DNA from: Streptomyces afghaniensis 772
GTDB taxonomy: Bacteria > Actinomycetota > Actinomycetes > Streptomycetales > Streptomycetaceae
NCBI GenBank assembly: GCA_000415505.1
Contig: KE354481.1
Coordinates: 1-36,012 of the forward strand
DNA length: 36,012 nt
Reading direction: 5' to 3'
How positions within the stretch are numbered: position 1 is the first letter of the stretch; each line of letters begins with the position of its first letter. Positions 1 to 8,589 of this stretch are shown here, piece by piece. The notes under the pieces were generated by a model. It saw only the letters and a list, made by a program, of their open reading frames with translations, made no database searches and was not told where the DNA came from. The position numbers were made by a program, and so were the translations under genes.

Positions 1-729
1 CGTTGAACGTCATCGACAAGTCCGGGCTGCCGCCGGCGAGGAAGCAGGGCCCGCTGTCGCGACCGATGGTCGCCGGCCCGGACGACACGATTCATCCGAC
101 GCGACTCCGGCACAGGGGTCGATGCCGCGCCGTACGGCTGCTGCACACAGGTCAGCGAGGGCCGCCGTCGAGCACGGTCACTTCATCGGCACCCGGCGGC
201 CGGACACCCTGAAGCCGAAGGACGCCTGGCTCGACACCGAGCACACCGCCGCGTTCGAACGAACGTCACGACCGGCGAGATTCCCGAGCGCATCGAGGCG
301 CTGGCCCTCGCACACTCACCTGTGCCAGCGCCGGGCCGTCGCCGACCGGCGAACCCGCCCCCGCCAGATCGCCGACACGCCGTCGCCGGCCTACGTCCCC
401 GCCGTGGGGAGTGCCGCGTGCACGAGGCGAGGACTGCGGCGACGACAATCCCTGCTTCCCGGACGCGCACATCGCGCTCGCGGAGGCCGTCAGCATCACC
501 ACCGACCTTCGGTCACGTCCGCTCCTTGCCGCATCGACCCCACCCGGGTCCGAGCGGTCGGGCGGATGGTCTCCCGTGGTTCGCCGCCGGGGGTGAGGAG
601 CTCCACTCCCACCAGGACCGCATCTCCTGCGCCGAACTCGACCGGGCCGTCAGCCCCGCCGACTGATCCCACCGACGTCACGCCACCGCCCCGACGGGGC
701 AGTGCCACTCAGCGAATGGAACCACGCAC
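1..729. other. Gene-poor stretch with possible decayed coding remnants
   Basis: No intact gene is convincing here. Short protein-like pieces appear on the + strand but change frame: about 180-310 reads ...DAWLDTEHTAAFE and, after a one-base shift, NVTTGEIPERIEALALAH; about 425-500 reads EDCGDDNPCFPDAHIALAEA. They could be fragments of one decayed gene, but I do not recognise a family. Codon third positions are less uniform than in the neighbouring ABC genes. The last part must also hold the promoter of the BMP operon, but no clear -35/-10 pair was found. Confidence 0.35.
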
Positions 730-1818
730 ATGACTGCGAAAAGCACGCTCCGTCGTCCTCGGGCCGCGGTCGGCCTCGCCCTCGCAGGGGCCCTCGCGCT
801 CTCCGGCTGTGCCAGCAACGCGGCGACGGCGCCCAAGGCGACCGCCCAGCCGAGCGGCGGCAGCGGCTCGGGCCTCAAGGAGCCCGATGTCAACGGCGAC
901 GGCAAGGTCGTCATCGGAGTCCTCAGCCCCGGCGACATCAACGACCACGGCTACTACCAGAGCTTCGTCGACTCGGCGGACGCCTTCGCCAAGGAGAAGG
1001 GCTGGACAGTCATCAAGCGTGGCAGCGTGCCCCCGAACGACGCGCTCAACGCGGCACGCGCGCTGTGTCAGCAGCACGTCGACATGGTCGCGCTCGCCGC
1101 GAGTGAGCTCAAGACCGCCGTACCCGCCTCCCAGGACCCGGTCTGCGCCAAGACCGCCTGGTACATGCCGGGGCAGGCGGGTTCCGCCCCGATCCCGCGG
1201 GTTCTGATGTCCACCGACGACCCCAACCAAAGCATGTTCGCCGCCGGCTACGCCGCAGGCCTGAAGATGAAGGCAGCCGGCTACACCAAGGCTGGGTTCA
1301 TCACCGGCACCAAGGCCGACTTCAGTGTCGCCGCCGCCAATGCCTTCCTGGCCGGGATCCGGGAGGTCGTCCCGAAGGCCAAGCTGACGAGCACCTACAC
1401 CGGCGACTTCAACGACTCGGCGAAGGCCAAGGAAGCCACTCAGGCACAGATCAGCCAGGGCGCCAAGGTCATCTACCCCTATCTCGGCGGCGCGACCGAC
1501 GCGTCGGCGAAGCTCGCGAACGCCAACGGCGTGCTCACCCTCACCCCCGGCACCGACCGGTGTGACTCGGCCAGCCCGAAGTTCGACTTCTCGGTGATCT
1601 TCGACCCGGGTGACTACTTCCGCGCCGCGCTGGAGGAGTTCGCCAAGGACAACCTGAAGATGGGCACGACGCGCGTGTGGCAGCTGGGCGTCGACCCCTA
1701 CCCGACCGTCAAGATCTGCGACCCCAAGGGGGACGAGAGCAAGCAGCTGGCGCAGTTCCTGAACAAGATCGGCAGCAAGAAGATCGACACCGCGGCCGAG
1801 GTCAAGCGCCTCGGCTGA
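730..1818 (+). CDS. BMP-family ABC transporter substrate-binding lipoprotein
   Basis: This is the extracytoplasmic binding subunit of a BMP/PnrA/Med-type importer. Known members bind nucleosides or other small ring compounds. The 362-residue product has a lipoprotein signal (RRPRA, hydrophobic stretch, lipobox LSGC with the lipidated Cys at 27), a low-complexity linker, then the periplasmic-binding fold starting VVIGVLSPGDINDHGYYQSF. The ATP-binding and permease genes follow at once (28 bp gap), as in complete BMP operons. A DVNGDG loop just before the binding domain looks like a calcium-binding DxNxDG element. The family is clear. The ligand is not; the nearby aromatic-type catabolic genes make a heterocyclic or aromatic solute possible. 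Confidence 0.9.
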   Translation: MTAKSTLRRPRAAVGLALAGALALSGCASNAATAPKATAQPSGGSGSGLKEPDVNGDGKVVIGVLSPGDINDHGYYQSFVDSADAFAKEKGWTVIKRGSVPPNDALNAARALCQQHVDMVALAASELKTAVPASQDPVCAKTAWYMPGQAGSAPIPRVLMSTDDPNQSMFAAGYAAGLKMKAAGYTKAGFITGTKADFSVAAANAFLAGIREVVPKAKLTSTYTGDFNDSAKAKEATQAQISQGAKVIYPYLGGATDASAKLANANGVLTLTPGTDRCDSASPKFDFSVIFDPGDYFRAALEEFAKDNLKMGTTRVWQLGVDPYPTVKICDPKGDESKQLAQFLNKIGSKKIDTAAEVKRLG

Positions 1819-1846
1819 CTGCCGACACCGACGAGGAAGATCAGCA

Positions 1847-2734
1847 ATGACACCGACAGCCTCAGCGGTTCCGTTTCTCGAGCTGCGCGGCATCACAAAG
1901 TCCTACGGATCGGTCACGGCCTGCGACGCCGTGGACCTCAGGGTCGACGCCGGCGAGATCCACGGACTCCTTGGGGAGAACGGGGCGGGCAAGTCCAGCC
2001 TCATGAAGGTCCTGCTCGGGCTGGTCCGGCGTGACGCCGGCAGCGTCCTGGTGCGCGGCGAGGAGGTCGCGCTGGACAGCCCGCAGGAAGCGGCCGAACT
2101 GGGCATCGGCATGGTGCACCAGCACTTCAGCCTCATCAACGGGCTGACCGTGTGGGAGAACGTGGCGCTCGGCGATACCGGCAAGGTGAACAAGCACGCC
2201 ATCTGCGCCGGCATCGCCGAGGTCTCCGCGCGGTACGGGCTGCCGATCGACCCTGAGGCACGCGTCGACGCGCTCTCGGCCGGCGAGCGGCAGCGGGTCG
2301 AGGTGGTCAAGTGCCTGCGGCGCGACCCTCAGATCCTGATCCTGGACGAGCCCACCTCGGTGCTGACCCAGGCCGAGTCGGAGGAGTTGTTCGCCGTGCT
2401 CGGCCGCGTGGTGCAGGAGGAGGGGCGCGCTGTCATCCTCATCAGCCACAAGCTCGCCGAGATCGCCCAGGCCACGGACCGGGTGACGGTCCTGCGCAAG
2501 GGCCGTGTCGCCTTCCGGGCGGTCACCTCCGAGACCACTCCACAGCTCCTCGCCCAGCAGATGGTGGGCCGTGAGGTGTCGCTGGGCGAGGAGGGCGCGG
2601 CCCTCGGCCTGCTGCCGGTGCAGAAGGCACGCACCGGCGGGAGCGGGGCCCAGGATGGGCAGCAGCCCGTCTGCGCCTCGCCGGCCTCAGCGTCGAGCAA
2701 CGTGGCGTCAGGGTTCTCGAAGGAGTCGATCTGA
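1847..2734 (+). CDS. BMP-type ABC importer ATPase, first nucleotide-binding half (frameshifted from second half)
   Basis: The first half of a double ATPase that energises the importer. It shows Walker A GENGAGKSS, signature LSAGERQRVE, Walker B ILILDEPTSVL and the H-loop LISHKLAE. AGGAAG lies upstream of the ATG. Family proteins carry two ATPase halves in one chain of about 510 residues. Here the frame is lost in the linker after MVGREVSLGEEG, and the reading frame ends 31 codons beyond any family-like sequence. The second half resumes in the -1 frame. In that frame, sequence matching the second half (RLRLAGLSVEQRG) is readable from about 2668, upstream of the stop at 2732. One base is therefore missing somewhere between about 2590 and 2668. 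This could be a real mutation or a sequence error. Confidence 0.85.
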   Translation: MTPTASAVPFLELRGITKSYGSVTACDAVDLRVDAGEIHGLLGENGAGKSSLMKVLLGLVRRDAGSVLVRGEEVALDSPQEAAELGIGMVHQHFSLINGLTVWENVALGDTGKVNKHAICAGIAEVSARYGLPIDPEARVDALSAGERQRVEVVKCLRRDPQILILDEPTSVLTQAESEELFAVLGRVVQEEGRAVILISHKLAEIAQATDRVTVLRKGRVAFRAVTSETTPQLLAQQMVGREVSLGEEGAALGLLPVQKARTGGSGAQDGQQPVCASPASASSNVASGFSKESI

Positions 2735-2736
2735 CC

Positions 2737-3402
2737 GTGGGCGCGGGTGAGATCGTCGCCCTCTACGGCGTCGAGGGCAACGGCCAGGCGACGCTCGGCG
2801 ATGTCCTCGCCGGCCTGGTCGCGCCGAACGCCGGCACCGTCGAGGTCGCCGGGAGCAGGGTCGACGTGCCCCGGCCCGGCGCGCTCGCCCGGGCCGGTCT
2901 CGGCATCGTGCCCGAGGACCGGCACCAAAGCGGCGTCGTCCTCGACATGAGCGTCGCCGAGAACCTGACGATGAAGTCGCTCGACAAGGTCAGCGGCCGG
3001 TTCCTGCTGCGGCGGGGCGTGATGCTCGCCGAGGCCCGTCGCCTCGCGGACGAGTTCAACATCATCACACCGTCGCTGGACGCGCCGGTGCGCAGCCTGT
3101 CCGGCGGCAACCAACAGCGGGTCGTGCTCGCCCGGGAACTGTCCGGTGACACCCGCGTCCTGGTGGCCGCGCAGCCCACTCACGGGCTGGACGTCGGTGC
3201 CATCGAGGACATGTATGCCCGGCTGCGCAAGGCGGCCGCCGAAGGCGTCGGGGTGCTGCTCATCTCCACCGAATTCGAGGAAGTCATGGCCCTTGCGACC
3301 CGGATCGCGGTGATCTCCTCCGGGCGGATCACCGGAGTACTCTCCGCCTCGGAGGCGACATCCGAGCGGCTCGGCATGCTGGTCGGCGGTGAGGCCGCAT
3401 GA
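2737..3402 (+). CDS. BMP-type ABC importer ATPase, second nucleotide-binding half
   Basis: The second half of the double ATPase. It has the degenerate Walker A (GVEGNGQATL) usual for half two in this family, signature LSGGNQQRVVLAREL and the modified Walker B LVAAQPTHGLD. The GTG at 2737 is only the first possible start after the stop of the upstream frame. Homologous sequence (RLRLAGLSVEQRGVRVLEGVDLTV) begins before it, so this is the 3' part of one gene broken by a frameshift, not a separate gene. A product starting at 2737 would lack the first beta strand. The stop overlaps the permease start by 4 bases (ATGA), keeping translational coupling. The permeases remain intact, which favours a recent lesion or a sequencing artefact. 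Confidence 0.8.
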   Translation: MGAGEIVALYGVEGNGQATLGDVLAGLVAPNAGTVEVAGSRVDVPRPGALARAGLGIVPEDRHQSGVVLDMSVAENLTMKSLDKVSGRFLLRRGVMLAEARRLADEFNIITPSLDAPVRSLSGGNQQRVVLARELSGDTRVLVAAQPTHGLDVGAIEDMYARLRKAAAEGVGVLLISTEFEEVMALATRIAVISSGRITGVLSASEATSERLGMLVGGEAA

Positions 3403-4580
3403 GTGCCGCCTCACTGATGAAGCCGGAAGACCTCGCCCGGCGCTTCCTCGCCCGGCTCCGACCAGGCCGCGATGGTGGGGTGACAGTCGGCCTCACCGTC
3501 GCATTCGTCGCCGTCGCCCTGGGCGCGTCCGCGCTGCTGCTCATGCTGACCGGTGCCTCGCCGAGCGCCTCCCTGTCCGCGATATGGACCGGGTCGGTGG
3601 CCAACGCCACCGGATGGACGATGACGCTGCTCAACATGGCGCCGCTGCTGCTGGTCGCGGTCGGCGCGTGCATCTGCTCGTCCGCCGGCACGTTCAACAT
3701 CGGCCAGGAGGGGCAGGTGCTCATCGGCGGCCTGGCCGGAGCCTGGGTCGGGCTGCGGCTGGCCATGCCCGGCCCCATGCTGATCGTCGTGGTGCTGATC
3801 GCCGCTGCGGTCGGCGGTGGCGCCTGGGCCGCGCTCAGCGCTCTGATGCTCCGCTTCCGCGGCGTCAACGTTCCGGTGAGCACCCTGCTGATGACGTTCC
3901 TCGCCATCCAGCTCGTCACGTTCGCGGTCAGCACACCCTGGGGCCTGCAGGAGAGTGTGCAGGGCTCCTCGGGCATCGCCGACGCCCAGTCCAACCCCCT
4001 GCCGGCGAACGCCCAGCTCGCGAGCTTCGGGCAGTACCCTTCGCTCCAGCTGAACACGGGCCTGTTCATCGCGCTCGTCGCCGCGGTCGGCGTCGCCCTC
4101 GTCCTGACCCGCAGTCGGTGGGGTTTCAGGGTCCGCATGGTCGGACTGAACCCGCTGACGGCCAAGCATGCCGGTGTCCGGGTGGGTGCGCTCGGCGGAT
4201 TCACCCTGGCGCTGTCGGGCGCCTTCGCAGGGCTGGCGGGAGGGCTGCTGCTGGCCAGCCCGGTCAGTACCAACCGGCTGCAGGCCGGGCTCTCGGACAA
4301 CGTCGGCTGGGACGGCCTGCTCGTCGCGCTCGTCGCGCGCAACCGGCCCATGGCCGCGATCCCGGTGTCGTTCGTGTTCGCCGTGCTGCGTGCGGGCGGC
4401 GATTTCCTCTCGGCCACCGGCGTGCCGTCGTATCTCGTCGACATCGTCAAGGCGTTGCTCGTCCTCGCCTTCGTCGCACCGCCCGTTCTCGTCGACCTCT
4501 TCCACGGGCGTCGCGGTGCCACCCCGCGGGCGGCGCCCGTCGTTTCCGTTGTCCCGGCCAAGACGGAGGCAGCCGCGTGA
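3399..4580 (+). CDS. BMP-type ABC importer permease 1
   Basis: Integral membrane subunit of the branched-chain/BMP permease family (BPD_transp_2 fold), 393 residues. About nine to ten hydrophobic segments are visible, starting with VGLTVAFVAVALGASALLLML. The family-typical SAGTFNIGQEGQVLIGGLAG and AGLAGGLLLASPVSTNRLQAGLSDNVGWDGLLVALVAR stretches are both present. The ATG overlaps the ATPase stop and its own stop overlaps the next gene, so the operon is tightly coupled. It pairs with permease 2 to form the heterodimeric channel. Confidence 0.9.
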   Translation: MSAASLMKPEDLARRFLARLRPGRDGGVTVGLTVAFVAVALGASALLLMLTGASPSASLSAIWTGSVANATGWTMTLLNMAPLLLVAVGACICSSAGTFNIGQEGQVLIGGLAGAWVGLRLAMPGPMLIVVVLIAAAVGGGAWAALSALMLRFRGVNVPVSTLLMTFLAIQLVTFAVSTPWGLQESVQGSSGIADAQSNPLPANAQLASFGQYPSLQLNTGLFIALVAAVGVALVLTRSRWGFRVRMVGLNPLTAKHAGVRVGALGGFTLALSGAFAGLAGGLLLASPVSTNRLQAGLSDNVGWDGLLVALVARNRPMAAIPVSFVFAVLRAGGDFLSATGVPSYLVDIVKALLVLAFVAPPVLVDLFHGRRGATPRAAPVVSVVPAKTEAAA

Positions 4581-5491
4581 GCGTTCTGGACAGCACCACG
4601 ACCATTCTCGCGAGCGGCGTCCGGCTGACCGTGCCGTTGGCCTTCGCCGCCTGCGGTGAGTACCTGGCCGAGCGCGCCGGCGCGATGAACATCTCCGTCG
4701 AGGCGATGATGCTCAGCGCCGCCTTCACCTCGGTCGCCACCGCCAGCGCGACCGGCAGTGCCACCGTCGGCCTCATGGCCGGCGTCATGACCGGCCTCGT
4801 CGTCGGTTTCGTGCACGGCAACCTCTCCCACCGGGCCCAGATCAACACCTTCGTCGTCGGCCTCGTGCTGAACGCGCTGGTGCTCGGGCTGACGAGCTAC
4901 CTGATCACGACCGAGCAGTTCGCCTCGCACCAAGTCGGGGTGCTGTCGATCCCGCTGCTCGAGGACATCCCGCTCATCGGCAAGCCGCTGTTCTCCGAAC
5001 GCTGGCCCGCCTACCTTCTGATTCTGCTGGTGCCGCTGACCTGGTGGTTGGTGGAGCGCAGCCGCTGGGGCCTGGAACTCCGGGCGGTGGGGGAGAACCC
5101 GCAGGCCGCCGACGTCACGGGCATCAAGGTGAACGTGCGCCGCCGGCAAGCCCTGCTGTGGTGCGGCGCGCTGGCCGGCCTCGGCGGCGCGTACCTCGCG
5201 GTCGGCGAGGTCGGATCGTTCAACCAGAACATGACCGCTGGACGCGGCTACATCGTCATCGCCGCGGTGATCTTCGGGGCCTGGCGCCTCGGCCGGACCA
5301 TGCTCGGCTGCCTGGTGTTCGGCCTCTCCGACGCGATGCGCCTGGCGCTCCCCGCGCTCGGTGTCACCCTCAACGCCCAGCTGCTCGTAGCGGCTCCGTA
5401 TCTGCTCGCGCTCCTCGCCATGCTGCTGTTCACCACCCAGCACCGAGAACCCGCGGCGCTCGGCCGCCCCTTCGAGCGCGGGTCCACCTGA
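4577..5491 (+). CDS. BMP-type ABC importer permease 2
   Basis: Second membrane subunit, 304 residues. I chose GTG 4577 because it overlaps the previous stop as GTGA. The open frame extends far upstream but is only a shadow of permease 1 there. Family signature GEYLAERAGAMNISVEAMMLSAAF lies near the N-terminus, and MTAGRGYIVIAAVIFGAWRLG in the C-terminal half. About eight to nine membrane segments are visible. It is the last gene of the importer operon, which ends at the hairpin at 5574-5607. Confidence 0.9.
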   Translation: MSVLDSTTTILASGVRLTVPLAFAACGEYLAERAGAMNISVEAMMLSAAFTSVATASATGSATVGLMAGVMTGLVVGFVHGNLSHRAQINTFVVGLVLNALVLGLTSYLITTEQFASHQVGVLSIPLLEDIPLIGKPLFSERWPAYLLILLVPLTWWLVERSRWGLELRAVGENPQAADVTGIKVNVRRRQALLWCGALAGLGGAYLAVGEVGSFNQNMTAGRGYIVIAAVIFGAWRLGRTMLGCLVFGLSDAMRLALPALGVTLNAQLLVAAPYLLALLAMLLFTTQHREPAALGRPFERGST

Positions 5492-5573
5492 CGGCAGCGT
5501 CCGAAGAAGGCCCCCTCGGCCGAAACAAGCACGGCCATCCAGACCGACAGCGTCCGGATGGGAACACCACTCG

Positions 5574-5607
5574 GCGCATGCCGGTCCCGCGAAGGGCCGG
5601 CATGCGC
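5574..5607. terminator. Convergent hairpin terminator
   Basis: An 11-bp perfect stem (GCGCATGCCGG with CCGGCATGCGC) around a 12-base loop that can add three more pairs. It lies between the stop of the permease (+) and the stop of the aldo/keto reductase (-), so it can serve both. There is no U-tract, as is common in Streptomyces. Confidence 0.8.
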
Positions 5608-5622
5608 TGTGGCACAGCGGTG

Positions 5623-6657
5623 TCAGCGGCGGCGGAGCGCCGCGGTCTCCAGCGCCGGAGGAGTATGGCCGATGTCGCGTGGGTTGAGCACGCTGCCCGG
5701 CGCGACGAGTTCGTCGATCCGGTCCAGCGCCTCGGCCGACAGCGGCCGGTCCACCGCGGTGAGCTGCGTCAGGAGCTGGTCATGGGTGCGCGGGCCCATG
5801 AGGGCTGAGGTGACGCCGGGATGGGCGAGCACGAATCGCAGCGCCAGCTCGACGAGTGTGCAGCCCTCGTCGGCGGCCAGGCGCACGAGTTCCTCGACGA
5901 CCGCCAGCTTGCGCTCGCGTATCCGCTCGTCGGCGTAGTCGAAGTGGTCACCGTGGGTCCGCGCGCGCGAGTCTCCCGCCGGTTCGGAGCCGGCCCGGTA
6001 CTTGCCCGTCAGCCAGCCGCCGCTCAGCGGGCTCCACACCATGACCCCCAAACCGTGCCGCTGCGCGGTGGGCAGGGCGGCGGCCTCCGCGTGCCGGGCC
6101 AGGATCGAATACGACAGCTGCTCCACGGTGAACCGCTCGCGGCCGGCACGCCGTGCCGCCCACTGTGCCTCCACGATCTCCTCTGCCGGGAAGCTCGAGG
6201 TCCCGATCGCCCGCACCTTGCCCGCCCGCACCAGGTCGCTCAGCGCACCGAGCGTCTCCTCGATGCCGGTCCGGGGATCGGGACGGTGGACGAGATACAC
6301 ATCGAGGTGGTCCGTCCGCAGCCGTCGCAGGCTGTCCTCCACGGCACGCGTGATCCAGAGCCGGGAGTTGCCGCGCCGGTTTCGGTCGAGCGGCCTTCCG
6401 GGCATCAGGTTGTGGACTTTCGATACGAGTACGACGTCGTCGCGGCGTCCTTTCAGCGCGCGGCCGAGGATCTCCTCGGACTCGCCGAAGGCGTACACGT
6501 CAGCCGTGTCGACGAAGTTGACCCCCGCGTCCAGCGCCGTCGACACGATGCGGTGGCACTCCGTCTCGTCGGTGTTGCCCCAGGCCCCGAACATCATCGA
6601 TCCGAGGCAGAGCTCACTCACCTCGATGCCCGTCCCACCCAGAATCCGGTAGCGCAC
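5623..6657 (-). CDS. Aldo/keto reductase
   Basis: NADPH-dependent carbonyl reductase of the AKR superfamily, 344 residues, cytosolic TIM barrel. The catalytic tetrad is visible: Asp and Tyr in NFVDTADVYAFGES, Lys in VVLVSKVHN and His in LDVYLVHRPD. The cofactor-binding end is present (ALMGPRTHDQL). I chose GTG 6657 (protein starting VRYRILGGTGIEV) because GAGGACGAGGAG precedes it and homology begins there; a longer in-frame extension to 6861 looks non-coding. It diverges from the VOC gene at 6845. The substrate is unknown; the location suggests a role with the VOC/SnoaL pair. Confidence 0.9.
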   Translation of the reverse strand: MRYRILGGTGIEVSELCLGSMMFGAWGNTDETECHRIVSTALDAGVNFVDTADVYAFGESEEILGRALKGRRDDVVLVSKVHNLMPGRPLDRNRRGNSRLWITRAVEDSLRRLRTDHLDVYLVHRPDPRTGIEETLGALSDLVRAGKVRAIGTSSFPAEEIVEAQWAARRAGRERFTVEQLSYSILARHAEAAALPTAQRHGLGVMVWSPLSGGWLTGKYRAGSEPAGDSRARTHGDHFDYADERIRERKLAVVEELVRLAADEGCTLVELALRFVLAHPGVTSALMGPRTHDQLLTQLTAVDRPLSAEALDRIDELVAPGSVLNPRDIGHTPPALETAALRRR

Positions 6658-6844
6658 GTCTTCTCCTCGTCCTCCCCGGCGACATCTGTCGCCGTCATGC
6701 CGCAGGCTTCCACCGCGGCGGGCGCGGAACCGATGTCGCGCGGGGTCAGTGTTCTCGGCGTACGTGTTGTGTCCGCAGCACATCGACCTCCGGGCGCGCG
6801 CGGACCTAGGCTCGAGGAAAACCGCACCACTCACTGGAGGTACC

Positions 6845-7297
6845 GTGGCCACCGGTCTCACCTCGGCCCGCTGGACTCACGTCGCGCTGCCGACCGGCGA
6901 TCTCGACAAGGCGATCGAGTTCTATACCTCGCTGACTCCCCTGGTCGTCGTCGAGCGTTTCAAGGACGCCGACGGCGAAAGCGTCTGGCTCTCCAACGAC
7001 AAGCAGGCCGAGACGCCCTTCGTGCTCGTCCTGGTGTCGTTCAACAAGGACAAGGGCACCCAGCAGGGCCTGCTGCACCCGTTCGCGCACATCGGCATCG
7101 AGGTGCCGGAGCGCGGGGACGTCGACGCGCTCGCGGACAGGGCCCGCGAACTGGGCTGCCTGCACTGGGAGCCCCGGCAGATGCCCGACCCCATCGGCTA
7201 CATCTGTGCTCTGAAGGACCCCGATGGCAACGTCATCGAGATCTCCCACGACCAGCGTGTCTTCGACACGGTCCGGGAGAAGTGGGGTTCGTCCTGA
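6845..7297 (+). CDS. VOC-superfamily (glyoxalase/dioxygenase fold) protein
   Basis: A 150-residue single-unit VOC protein. It starts RWTHVALPTGDLDKAIEFYTS, has HPFAHIGIEVPE in the middle and ends KDPDGNVIEISHDQ. Three candidate metal ligands can be seen: His in THVAL, His in AHIGIEV and Glu in NVIEIS. This fits a metal-dependent lyase, isomerase or dioxygenase rather than a pure binding protein. GTG 6845 is preceded by GGAGG with 4-base spacing; in-frame upstream codons to 6749 have no homology. Its stop overlaps the start region of the SnoaL-like gene, so the two are probably translated together. Confidence 0.88.
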   Translation: MATGLTSARWTHVALPTGDLDKAIEFYTSLTPLVVVERFKDADGESVWLSNDKQAETPFVLVLVSFNKDKGTQQGLLHPFAHIGIEVPERGDVDALADRARELGCLHWEPRQMPDPIGYICALKDPDGNVIEISHDQRVFDTVREKWGSS

Positions 7298-7677
7298 ACG
7301 AAACCCGCGCCGCGGTCGAGGCGTACCTGGCGGCGCTGAACGCACATGACGCCGACGCCGTGGCCGCCCGCGTGGCAGAGGACTTCGTCAACGAACACAC
7401 CTCGTCGACGGGGCAGAGCCGCAGGGGCCGCGCCGCGTACCGCGCCGCGCTGACCGGGTTCCTCGAGAACTTCGTGGACCTGCACTACGCGCCCGAGCGC
7501 TTTCTCGTCGACGGCGAGTCGGCCGCGGTGCCGTACGTCATGACGTTCCGCATGCGCTCTGCGGGCGACCGCCCCGTGCGCATCCGAGGGGTCTTCGTGT
7601 TCACCGTCGCCGGCGGTCTCATCACGCGCCGAACGGACTACTGGGACAGCGGCGAGGTGCAGCGGCAGCTCGCGTGA
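7282..7677 (+). CDS. SnoaL/NTF2-like small protein
   Basis: A 131-residue cone-fold protein of the SnoaL-like/nuclear-transport-factor-2 type. It reads TRAAVEAYLAALNAHDADAVA ... FVNEHTSSTGQSRRGRAAY ... YVMTFRMRS ... VRIRGVFVFTV ... GLITRRTDYWD. Such proteins act as small isomerases, hydratases or cyclases, or are non-enzymatic. The start is uncertain: GTG 7282 overlaps the VOC gene by 16 bases, and a CTG at 7294 exactly at the VOC stop would also work. The only visible purine-rich ribosome site (GGAGAAG, about 7276) fits the later codon better. It ends 54 bp before a strong terminator. Confidence 0.8.
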   Translation: MGFVLNETRAAVEAYLAALNAHDADAVAARVAEDFVNEHTSSTGQSRRGRAAYRAALTGFLENFVDLHYAPERFLVDGESAAVPYVMTFRMRSAGDRPVRIRGVFVFTVAGGLITRRTDYWDSGEVQRQLA

Positions 7678-7730
7678 CGTCCCGGCCGACAGGCCCGGAA
7701 TCGGCGCCCTGACCCGGCAGTCTGCCTCTG

Positions 7731-7766
7731 TGACACCCCGCCCGCTCTTCTGCGGACGGGGTGTCA
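7731..7766. terminator. Strong hairpin terminator
   Basis: A 15-bp stem with one mismatch (TGACACCCCGCCCGC against GCGGACGGGGTGTCA) and a 6-base loop TCTTCT. It lies downstream of the VOC/SnoaL pair. No U-tract follows. It separates this pair from the catabolic island. Confidence 0.85.
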
Positions 7767-8068
7767 GGCCTTCCCCGACGGGCGGGGCCCAGGGAGTGCC
7801 CTCGACCGTAGGCAGCCGTGTCAGAGGTACGGCTTGGGAGTGGACGCCGCCGAAGTGAGGCTGACCGGCGTCAGCAGCTCGTCCGGATCTCCCGTGACAG
7901 AGACTTGGTCCATGCCGCGCCGCCGGTCGCGGAGCCGCCCCACCGACCGGTTGATGCCGGTCGGCAGGGCGGCGGGTCCTTGCGTGAGGTCTTCGACGGG
8001 GCCGGGGCGGCCGAGGGGGCGAGGTCGTCCAGGTGGTCATGACGTCCGGCCTGCTCCGGTGCGGCCGG
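7767..8068. other. No supported gene
   Basis: About 300 bp between the terminator and the flavin reductase stop. A possible C-terminal coding remnant on the minus strand (reading DLTQGPAALPTGINRSVGRL ... STPKPYL, stop near 7824) has no recognised family and no start. No promoter or repeat was seen. Confidence 0.4.
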
Positions 8069-8503
8069 CTACAGCGGGTTCAGCGTGTGGAACCGGCGTC
8101 CTTGATAGGTGAGCGGCTCCCCTCCGCCGACCACCACACCGGCCACCTCGATCAGGATGATCGTGTGGTCGCCGGCGGTGAGGCGCTGGTGCACGACGCC
8201 CTCGAGCGACACGGTGGCGCCGTCGAGCAGAGGTGGACCGAGCTCACCCGGACTGAAGTGCGCCGCAGCGAACCTGTCGGCGCCGACCGTCGCGAACGCC
8301 TGCGCCACCGCGTGCTGGTCGGCCGCGAGGACGTTGACGGCGACCGACTCGGCCTGGCTGAAGGCCGGGTGGACGTCTGCGGTGTCGGCCAGGCAGACCG
8401 AAATCAGCGGCGGGTCCATCGACACGCTGGTCACCGAGTTGGCGGTGAAGCCGTACCGCTGCCCGGCCACTTCGGTGGTGACTACACAGACAGATGTGAC
8501 CAT
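8069..8503 (-). CDS. Flavin reductase family protein (N-terminus uncertain)
   Basis: FMN-binding split-barrel flavin:NAD(P)H reductase, as used by two-component monooxygenases. Visible landmarks are MVTSVCVVTTEVAGQRYGF, TANSVTSVSMDPPLISVCL, FAVNVLAADQ-like SVAVNVLAADQ and the late GDHTIILIEV with a conserved His. At 144 residues it is about 15-20 short at the N-terminus. The codons just upstream in the same frame read DPQAYRDGLSS, which is family-like, but no ATG or GTG precedes them. A frameshift or unusual start between 8503 and 8694 is therefore likely. No oxygenase partner is visible nearby. It lies behind the best promoter of the putative IclR regulon. Confidence 0.8.
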   Translation of the reverse strand: MVTSVCVVTTEVAGQRYGFTANSVTSVSMDPPLISVCLADTADVHPAFSQAESVAVNVLAADQHAVAQAFATVGADRFAAAHFSPGELGPPLLDGATVSLEGVVHQRLTAGDHTIILIEVAGVVVGGGEPLTYQGRRFHTLNPL

Positions 8504-8589
8504 CGAGGACAGTCCGTCGCGGTACGCCTGCGGGTCGTGGTGAGGGGCCGGCCGGCGCGTGACGGCCCGATCCCTGGAGGGGTGGCATG

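Noticed and set aside
2620-2680. Programmed -1 frameshift joining the two ATPase halves
   Set aside because: There is no in-phase slippery heptamer of the X-XXY-YYZ type and no obvious pseudoknot, and the family is normally one frame. A mutation or error is simpler.
3329-5443. Very long open frame (704 codons) on the minus strand across the permease genes
   Set aside because: It is a shadow of the permeases created by high GC. Its protein is full of low-complexity His/Gln/Arg text and has no family features.
6658-6844. IclR operator between the AKR and VOC genes
   Set aside because: GACATCTGTCGCCGTC is only loosely similar to the motif and lacks TCTCG, so I left this pair out of the regulon.
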